A stretch of 26,380 bases of DNA from an uncultured Dialister sp. (GTDB lineage: Bacteria > Bacillota > Negativicutes > Veillonellales > Dialisteraceae): the NCBI GenBank assembly GCA_900543455.1, contig UQRR01000019.1, positions 1 to 26,380 on the forward strand, given 5' to 3'. Shown here piece after piece: positions 21,832-26,380 of the stretch. The notes below the pieces were generated by a model, which worked only from the letters and a program-made list of their open reading frames with translations, did no database searches and was not told where the DNA came from. Position numbers and translations under genes: made by a program. Positions within the stretch are counted from its first letter, which is position 1; each line of letters starts with the position of its first letter.

Positions 21832-21849
21832 AGAGCACCTCCTGTTTTC

Positions 21850-21878
21850 ATTATAGTGCAACCATATGGTTGCTTCAA
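21850..21878 (-). promoter_or_regulatory. lysR promoter with palindromic operator in its spacer
   Basis: -35 TTGAAG (21878-21873), 17-bp spacer, -10 TATAAT (21855-21850) on the minus strand. GCAACCATATGGTTGC (21858-21873) is a perfect 16-bp palindrome filling the spacer. Confidence 0.8.
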
Positions 21879-21917
21879 TCATCTCATTTTTTTCTTTTTC
21901 CGGCGACATGCCTCACG

Positions 21918-21923
21918 TATAAT
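21918..21923 (+). promoter_or_regulatory. -10 box of the MBL-fold hydrolase gene
   Basis: TATAAT 35 bp upstream of the ATG with no acceptable -35, as expected for a promoter that needs an activator. The LysR palindrome lies about 50 bp upstream. Confidence 0.5.
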
Positions 21924-21952
21924 AGCGCGTAGAAAAGGAGGATTCACATTCT

Positions 21953-22783
21953 ATGAAAATCACACAGATCCGCAGTGCAACCAATCGCCTGGTATACGCC
22001 GGCAAAACATTTCTCATCGATCCATGGCTTGCTCCCCGGCATGCCTTCAGCTTCATCGACATTCCCGGCCGCCCCTACCATATTTCCGACCCGATGAAGG
22101 AGCACCTGCCGATGCCATTCTATGACCTTCCCGTCTCTGCCGAGAAGGTCTTGCAGGATGTCGACTATATCATCGTTACGCATCTCCATCCCGATCACAT
22201 CGACATGTCTGTCACAGACGGTACAGTCGGCGCCCCACTGGATAAGAGAGTCCCCATTTTCTGCCAAAATGAGGAGGATGCGGCTGTGCTGAAAAGATCC
22301 GGATTTCAGGATATCACCATCCTTCCTAAGGAAGGAATCAGAGTAGGAGATGCCACCATTCGTCAGGTCCCGGCCCTCCATGGCACGTATATCCCCTGCG
22401 GAAACGCCATGGGCGTCCTCTTTGAAGCCAAAGAGGAAAAAACATTCTATCTGGCCGGCGATACCATTTGGTATGAGGAAGTAGCTGCGACCATTAAGAA
22501 ATACCAGCCGGAAGTGATCGCCCTCAATGCCTGTGCGGCTGAGACTCTTGAGAATGGCCGTCTCATCATGAATGATGAAGATGTCTGGAATGTGTCGCTT
22601 GCCGCCCCTCATGCCAGACTTTATATCACGCATATGGATAACGTGGCACACGCAGCCCTGACTCGGTATACGATGCGCGGCCGTCTGGCTTCTCGCGGTA
22701 TCGTCAATTATGATATGCCCGCCGATGGCGAAAGTATTATATATCTCCCTCACAGCCCTCTGCATGCCGAAGGCAGCCATTGA
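21953..22783 (+). CDS. MBL-fold metallo-hydrolase (UlaG-like)
   Basis: The 276-residue protein is a metallo-beta-lactamase-fold hydrolase. The metal motif THLHPDHID (about residues 75-83) is followed by metal-ligand candidates in LHGTY, YLAGDTIW and ITHMDNVAHA. The early TFLIDPW is typical of the UlaG-like branch, which includes L-ascorbate-6-phosphate lactonase and many enzymes of unknown substrate. The protein has no signal peptide, so it should act in the cytoplasm. GGAGG lies about 11 bases before the ATG. It is transcribed divergently from the LysR gene, so that regulator probably controls it. The actual substrate cannot be predicted. Confidence 0.88.
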   Translation: MKITQIRSATNRLVYAGKTFLIDPWLAPRHAFSFIDIPGRPYHISDPMKEHLPMPFYDLPVSAEKVLQDVDYIIVTHLHPDHIDMSVTDGTVGAPLDKRVPIFCQNEEDAAVLKRSGFQDITILPKEGIRVGDATIRQVPALHGTYIPCGNAMGVLFEAKEEKTFYLAGDTIWYEEVAATIKKYQPEVIALNACAAETLENGRLIMNDEDVWNVSLAAPHARLYITHMDNVAHAALTRYTMRGRLASRGIVNYDMPADGESIIYLPHSPLHAEGSH

Positions 22784-22852
22784 GTGAGGTCATGCGGCAG
22801 CGATAGGAAAGACCGCTTTCTCCCACTCCTACCGATTTTCTCTCATATGGAG

Positions 22853-22858
22853 TATAAT
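22853..22858 (+). promoter_or_regulatory. -10 box upstream of trpS
   Basis: TATAAT 45 bp before the trpS ATG. The -35 is poor. No T-box or other tRNA-sensing leader fits in this short space. Confidence 0.45.
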
Positions 22859-22903
22859 GAAAGGGATAACTATACACCTTCCATTTATGACAGGAGAAAT
22901 CAT

Positions 22904-23965
22904 ATGAAAAAAATCATTCTTACCGGCGACCGCCCGACCGGCCGCCTTCATGTCGGTCACTACGTCGGCTCCCTGCGCGAACGTGTCGAGCTGCAGAACT
23001 CCGGCAAATTCGACGACATCTACATCATGATCGCTGACGCTCAGGCGCTCACGGACAACGCGGACAATCCGGAGAAGGTCAGAAGGAATGTACGCGAGGT
23101 CGCTCTCGACTACCTCGCTGTCGGCATCGATCCGGCTAAGTCCTGCATCTTCATCCAGTCCATGGTTCCGGAGCTCACCGAACTCACCATGTACTACATG
23201 AACCTCGTCACCGTTTCTCGTCTCCAGAGAAATCCGACTGTCAAAGCAGAAATCCAGCAGAAGAATTTCGAAGCCAGCATCCCGGCCGGTTTCCTCTGCT
23301 ACCCTGTCAGCCAGGCGAGCGACATCACGGCCTTCAAGGCCACCCATGTCCCGACCGGCGAAGACCAGGAGCCGATGCTCGAGCAGACACGCGAGATCGT
23401 CCGCAAATTCAATGACATCTACGGCGAAGTCTTAGTCGAACCGGACATCGTCCTTTCCACAAACAAAGCCTGCCTGCGCCTCCCCGGCACCGACGGCAAA
23501 GCGAAGATGAGCAAATCCATCGGCAACTGCATCTACCTCTCTGACTCGCCGAAAGACATCGAGACGAAGATCATGTCCATGTTCACCGACCCGACCCACC
23601 TGCGCCGCGACGACCCGGGGCATGTGGAAGGAAATCCCGTCTTCACCTACCTCGACGCATTCAGCACCGATGAACACTTCGCAGCCTTCTGCCCCGAGTA
23701 CAGCTGCCTTCAGGAAATGAAGGATCACTACACGAGAGGCGGCCTCGGCGATGTGAAGGTGAAGCGCTTCCTCAATAACGTCATGCAGGAAACCCTCCGC
23801 CCCATCCGCGAACGCCGTGAATATTGGGAAGCCCATCTGGAAGATGTCCAGGATATCCTGAAGAGTGGCTGCGAAAAAGCGGAAAACACCGCAGCTAAGA
23901 CCCTCGCCGAAGTCCGCCGCGCGATGCGGATCAATTACTTCGAAGATGGAAATTTGTTGAAATAA
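22904..23965 (+). CDS. trpS: Tryptophanyl-tRNA synthetase
   Basis: This class I aminoacyl-tRNA synthetase charges tRNA-Trp. In the 353-residue protein the HIGH signature appears as HVGH (residues 16-19) in GRLHVGHYVGSL and the KMSKS loop as AKMSKSIGN (about residue 205). IMIADAQALTDNADNP and PVSQASDITAFKATHVPTGE are conserved TrpRS blocks. The start is the ATG at 22904 with CAGGAGA upstream. The frame is open to 22784 but has no ribosome binding site and would include non-conserved sequence. It follows the MBL gene by 120 bp and has its own -10 box, so it is probably a separate unit. Immediately after its stop the heptamer repeats begin. Confidence 0.97.
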   Translation: MKKIILTGDRPTGRLHVGHYVGSLRERVELQNSGKFDDIYIMIADAQALTDNADNPEKVRRNVREVALDYLAVGIDPAKSCIFIQSMVPELTELTMYYMNLVTVSRLQRNPTVKAEIQQKNFEASIPAGFLCYPVSQASDITAFKATHVPTGEDQEPMLEQTREIVRKFNDIYGEVLVEPDIVLSTNKACLRLPGTDGKAKMSKSIGNCIYLSDSPKDIETKIMSMFTDPTHLRRDDPGHVEGNPVFTYLDAFSTDEHFAAFCPEYSCLQEMKDHYTRGGLGDVKVKRFLNNVMQETLRPIRERREYWEAHLEDVQDILKSGCEKAENTAAKTLAEVRRAMRINYFEDGNLLK

Positions 23966-23970
23966 GGTGC

Positions 23971-24082
23971 AGGGTTCAGGGTTCAGGGTTAGCCCACGAG
24001 ACGTGCCGTCCCTTGATTACGGTTGAAAGCCTCGCTTGAATGAAAAATTAGAGATGAGAAATGAGAAATGGTGGTGCGGCGC
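23971..24082 (+). repeat. Heptamer run and dispersed intergenic repeat unit, copy 4
   Basis: GGGTTCA units (23971-23985) lead into GGGTTAGCCC (23986), GTGCCGTCCCTTGATTACGG, GCTTGAATG, and GGTGGTGCGGCGC at 24082. It is the best match to copies 1 and 3. Confidence 0.85.
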
Positions 24083-24209
24083 CAGATCCTTCGACTCAGT
24101 TCTCACTGTTCCGCCTTTACATGATCGAACATCCGACATTTCACTCCGCTCAGGATGACGAAATGCGCCGCGAAGCATACATAGTGGCGATGCCATGAGC
24201 TGGCATGCC
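24083..24209. other. Gene-free segment between repeats
   Basis: Holds CAGGATGACGAAATGCGCCGCG, related to the arms of the inverted-repeat element at 2093-2237, and a GGCATGCCA palindrome. No gene is seen. Confidence 0.55.
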
Positions 24210-24296
24210 AGTCACTAGTCACTTGAGACTCCTAATCCCTAGCCACTCATCCTTAGCTACCAGTCACCAGTCCCCAGTCACTTGTCACTTGTCACC
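24210..24296. repeat. GTCACTA/GTCACCA/GTCACTT heptanucleotide array
   Basis: About twelve imperfect 7-bp units run up to the Shine-Dalgarno sequence of the tautomerase gene, so they form its leader. Confidence 0.85.
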
Positions 24297-24310
24297 GAAA
24301 GGAGTCCGCT

Positions 24311-24523
24311 ATGCCCTACGTCAATATCAAAATCACCCGAGAAGGCCATGTGACCCCCGAGCAGAAAGCTGCGCTCATCCGTGGCGTCACGGATCTTCTG
24401 TCCAATGTCCTGCACAAAAATCCGGCTTCGACTGTTGTCACCATCGATGAAGTGCCCCTGGAGAACTGGGGCCTCGGCGGCGATCCGATCCTTGTCGCAA
24501 GAGAGAAGAATCAAAAGAAATAG
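24311..24523 (+). CDS. 4-oxalocrotonate tautomerase-family protein
   Basis: The 70-residue protein belongs to the tautomerase superfamily, whose small members use the N-terminal proline (exposed after Met removal) as a catalytic base. Here Pro follows Met directly in MPYVNIKITREG. VTPEQKAALIRGVTDLL is the conserved helix and STVVTIDEVPLENWGLGG the conserved C-terminal block. Members form hexamers and isomerise unsaturated keto acids, but many have no known substrate. AAAGGAG lies about seven bases upstream of the ATG. Repeats occur on both sides and no catabolic operon is nearby, so a role in catechol meta-cleavage is unlikely. Confidence 0.9.
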   Translation: MPYVNIKITREGHVTPEQKAALIRGVTDLLSNVLHKNPASTVVTIDEVPLENWGLGGDPILVAREKNQKK

Positions 24524-24605
24524 GGTGAGCCCCAGGGACGTGCCGCACCTTGATTGTGAATGAAATCTTCGTTTGAATGAGGAATGAGGGTGGCGGCTTC
24601 GCCGC
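24523..24605 (+). repeat. Dispersed intergenic repeat unit, copy 5
   Basis: Begins AGGGTGAGCCCCAGGGACGT, has CACCTTGATTGTG and GTTTGAATGAGGAATGAGGG, and ends GGCGGCTTCGCCGC, as in copy 2. It overlaps the end of the tautomerase gene. Confidence 0.8.
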
Positions 24606-24627
24606 ATTTTATAAACGCACTTCACTT

Positions 24628-24770
24628 TTCTCCCTCCTTCCTTTGGAAGGAGGTGCCCCGAAGGGGCGGAGGTTGGCTGCGTGAAGCGGTATTTTCACAC
24701 ACGGGGATGCCAACCCCGCCTCGCTTCGCTCGTCTGCCCCTTCCAGAGGAAGGGGCGAGAATGATTCTTA
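24628..24770. repeat. GC-rich inverted-repeat element (TGCCCCGAAGGGGCGG type)
   Basis: CTTCCTTTGGAAGGAGGTGC (from 24638) followed by CCCGAAGGGGCGGAG, later CTGCCCCTTCCAGAGGAAGG. The outer arms are complementary. A related element starts at 26250. Such palindromes are common intergenic elements in Firmicutes; no gene is inside. Confidence 0.65.
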
Positions 24771-24783
24771 ATCGGACATTTAA

Positions 24784-24811
24784 GTCACCAGTCACCAGTC
24801 CCTAGTCACTC
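24784..24811. repeat. GTCACCA/GTCCCTA heptanucleotide array
   Basis: Four 7-bp units just before the terminator. Confidence 0.8.
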
Positions 24812-24819
24812 CCCATAGC

Positions 24820-24859
24820 AAAAAGCCAGAACACACATGCAGCGTGTTCTGGCTTTTTT
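24820..24859. terminator. Bidirectional terminator
   Basis: GCCAGAACAC (24825-24834) pairs with GTGTTCTGGC (24844-24853). A5 precedes and T6 follows, so it can stop transcription from both sides. Confidence 0.9.
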
Positions 24860-24977
24860 GATAGATCATAGCGGTGCCTGCTCTAACAATTCATGATCCA
24901 TCTCCCCCTCCTCTGGGTGATCTCCTCTTTTCTGGGAGCATGGATTTCCTCATTGTCGGATGAAATCCGCATTTCCC

Positions 24978-25010
24978 TAAGGAAACACGGATTCAATCGC
25001 AGAATCTGAT
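24978..25010. mobile_element. One-ended remnant of the MITE-like element
   Basis: TAAGGAAACACGGATTCAAT followed by CGCAGAATCTGAT matches the left end of the element at 3652-3810. The other end is missing. Confidence 0.7.
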
Positions 25011-25050
25011 CAGACTGTATCGCCCCCTTCCCCCGCCTTCGTCCTTACGT

Positions 25051-25056
25051 TATAAT
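25051..25056 (+). promoter_or_regulatory. -10 box of the aroB-like gene
   Basis: TATAAT 42 bp upstream of the ATG, without a clear -35. Confidence 0.45.
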
Positions 25057-25097
25057 AGATTTAATGAAACTCTTATTTCTGAAAAGGAGGCTTCTTT

Positions 25098-26165
25098 ATG
25101 GAAAAGATACATATCAACCTCGGCAAGGATTCCTACGACATCGTGATCGACAGCGGGCTCATCCGCCGCGCCGGAGATGCGATCTCTTCCCTCACTGGCG
25201 CGCATGACGCAGCCATCATCACAGAGGATGGGATCGATCGCCTCTATGGCATGGATCTGGTGAAATCCCTCGAATCCGCCGGCATCCGCACACAGATGAT
25301 CGTCGTCCCCTCGAGTGAGAAATCGAGAAGCCTCTCCATCGTGAACCGCGTCTACGGTGCGCTCGTCGATTTTGGCCTGCCCTCCGACGGCGTACTCATC
25401 GCGCTCGGCGGACGCGTCGTCGGTGACATCACCGGCTTCGTCGCTGCCACCTACCACCGCGGCATCGCCTACATCCAGTTCCCGACATCCGTACTCTCGC
25501 AGATCGGGAGCGCCATCGGCGGCAAGATCACGCTCGACATCACCGCGGGCAAGAATCTCGTCGGCACCTTCTATCAGCCGCGCGCCGTCTATATCGATCC
25601 CGGCATGGCCAAGACACTCCCCAGAAAATACCTGCACAATGGCATGGGCGAAGCGGTGAAGCTCGGCTGCGTCTGTGACAAAGAGCTCTTCGAGCTTTTC
25701 GAAAAAGCCAATTCCGACATGGAGCTCCTGCGCGTGCTGCCGGAAATCATCCGCCGCTGCGTTGCCATCAAGGCGCACTATGTAGAAATCGACCCCACCG
25801 GCAAGAAAGAGCGCCGTCTCCTCGACTTCGGACACACCATCGGCGGAGCCATCGAGCGCTGCTGCCGCTACGATGACAAAACGATCACCCACGGCGAAGC
25901 GACCGCGATCGGCATGTACCTCGTCACCAAGCGCGCCGAGCTCCTCGGCCTCACCTCCCGCGGCACCACGAGCCGCCTCGAGTACGTCTTGAAATCCCTC
26001 GCCCTCCCCACGGAGACTCACATCGCCCCCGACATCCTCGCTGCTGATATGGCCAAGAGCAAGCATGTCAAGGACGGCCGGATCCAGCTCGCCCTCATGA
26101 AAGAAATCGGCCAGGGCTTCCTGCAGGAAGTAACCGTAGAAGAACTCGCACAGTACGTGAGGTGA
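25098..26165 (+). CDS. aroB: 3-dehydroquinate synthase family protein (AroB-like, altered active site)
   Basis: AroB turns DAHP into 3-dehydroquinate in the shikimate pathway using NAD and a divalent metal. The 355-residue protein has the right length and order: VVPSSEKSRS, the NAD-binding VVGDITGFVAATYHRG, GKNLVGTFYQPRAVYID, metal-ligand Glu in NGMGEAVKLG, His in DFGHTIGGAIE and His in THGEATAIGM. Several positions differ from the usual pattern: GGG(V)VGD is GGRVVGD, QVDSSVGGK is QIGSAIGGK, LNFGHT(F/I)GHAIE is LDFGHTIGGAIE, and the Glu of DExExG is replaced. The catalytic Lys of GGK and the three metal ligands remain. AAAAGGAGG precedes the ATG at seven bases. It may be a divergent AroB or another sugar-phosphate cyclase. 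Confidence 0.85.
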   Translation: MEKIHINLGKDSYDIVIDSGLIRRAGDAISSLTGAHDAAIITEDGIDRLYGMDLVKSLESAGIRTQMIVVPSSEKSRSLSIVNRVYGALVDFGLPSDGVLIALGGRVVGDITGFVAATYHRGIAYIQFPTSVLSQIGSAIGGKITLDITAGKNLVGTFYQPRAVYIDPGMAKTLPRKYLHNGMGEAVKLGCVCDKELFELFEKANSDMELLRVLPEIIRRCVAIKAHYVEIDPTGKKERRLLDFGHTIGGAIERCCRYDDKTITHGEATAIGMYLVTKRAELLGLTSRGTTSRLEYVLKSLALPTETHIAPDILAADMAKSKHVKDGRIQLALMKEIGQGFLQEVTVEELAQYVR

Positions 26166-26166
26166 G

Positions 26167-26210
26167 TGACTAGTGACTAGTGACTAGTGACTGGTGACTG
26201 GTGGCTAGGG
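26167..26210. repeat. GTGACTA heptanucleotide array
   Basis: Six 7-bp units (GTGACTA x3, then GTGACTG x2 and GTGGCTA) begin at the aroB-like stop codon. Confidence 0.9.
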
Positions 26211-26380
26211 TCGTCCGCTCATTCATCTTTTCTGCCATAGTCACCCTATCCGCCCCTTCGGGGCACCTTCCCCTAGAGGGGTAATGCTATTAAGTTAAGC
26301 GGAAGAACGTTCTTGGCTCCCCATCGGGGGAGCTGCCCGAAGGGCTTGTGCAAGCGAACTGGATTTTTAGGAGTGAAGCG
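26211..26380. other. Right-edge intergenic region with palindromic element
   Basis: GCCCCTTCGGGGC and, later, CTCCCCATCGGGGGAG are stable palindromes of the kind seen at 24628-24770. No gene is seen before the window ends. Confidence 0.6.

Noticed and set aside
22859..22903. A T-box or trp-sensing leader for trpS
   Set aside because: Only about 45 bp separate the -10 box from the ATG, and no T-box core or terminator is present.
25050..26066. Minus-strand frame of 338 codons opposite the aroB-like gene
   Set aside because: Antisense shadow with repetitive D/E/G/A composition and no domain. The plus-strand frame has AroB motifs and AAAAGGAGG.

Overview
Organism. The window looks like a chromosomal piece from a Firmicute. 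The housekeeping genes are GC-rich, have strong AGGAGG-type ribosome binding sites and carry a T-box leader. A Negativicute (Veillonellaceae/Selenomonadaceae type) is my best guess, held loosely because no marker gene for the lineage is present.

Layout. 1-2361: a lipoprotein binding protein for branched-chain amino acids (minus strand), controlled by a T-box leader with one Stem I-like region followed by three successive antiterminator/terminator units. 2362-3955: a prepilin-peptidase-like gene and two tandem copies of a compact, unlisted type I toxin-antitoxin locus. Each copy encodes a 22-residue BsrG/TxpA-like peptide on the minus strand and a convergent antisense RNA on the plus strand. 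A 159-bp MITE-like hairpin element sits at TTAA inside the leader of toxin copy 2. 3956-6642: purB and a COG2509-type FAD protein in a translationally coupled operon (minus), with a strong promoter followed at once by a terminator upstream. 7151-10438: a TetR regulator, an M15-type peptidase and an RlmD/TrmA-family 23S rRNA methyltransferase.

10823-20379: an AT-richer island with a phase-variable type I restriction-modification system. It contains hsdM, hsdS, a tyrosine recombinase, a spare N-terminal hsdS half, an inverted spare C-terminal hsdS half with a coupled five-cysteine mini-protein, hsdR and a RhuM-family gene. Four copies of a 15-bp recombination-like site lie exactly at the hsdS half boundaries, two in each orientation, so the recombinase could assemble up to four specificity subunits from two N-halves and two C-halves. 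An internally deleted IS3-family remnant follows the island.

20932-26165: GC-rich chromosome resumes with a LysR regulator divergent from an MBL-fold hydrolase, then trpS, a 4-oxalocrotonate tautomerase homologue and an AroB-family gene with several altered active-site positions.

Intergenic DNA outside the island is full of heptanucleotide tandem repeats and a dispersed unit of about 85-100 bp (five copies seen). Both are absent from the R-M island, which supports its recent acquisition.
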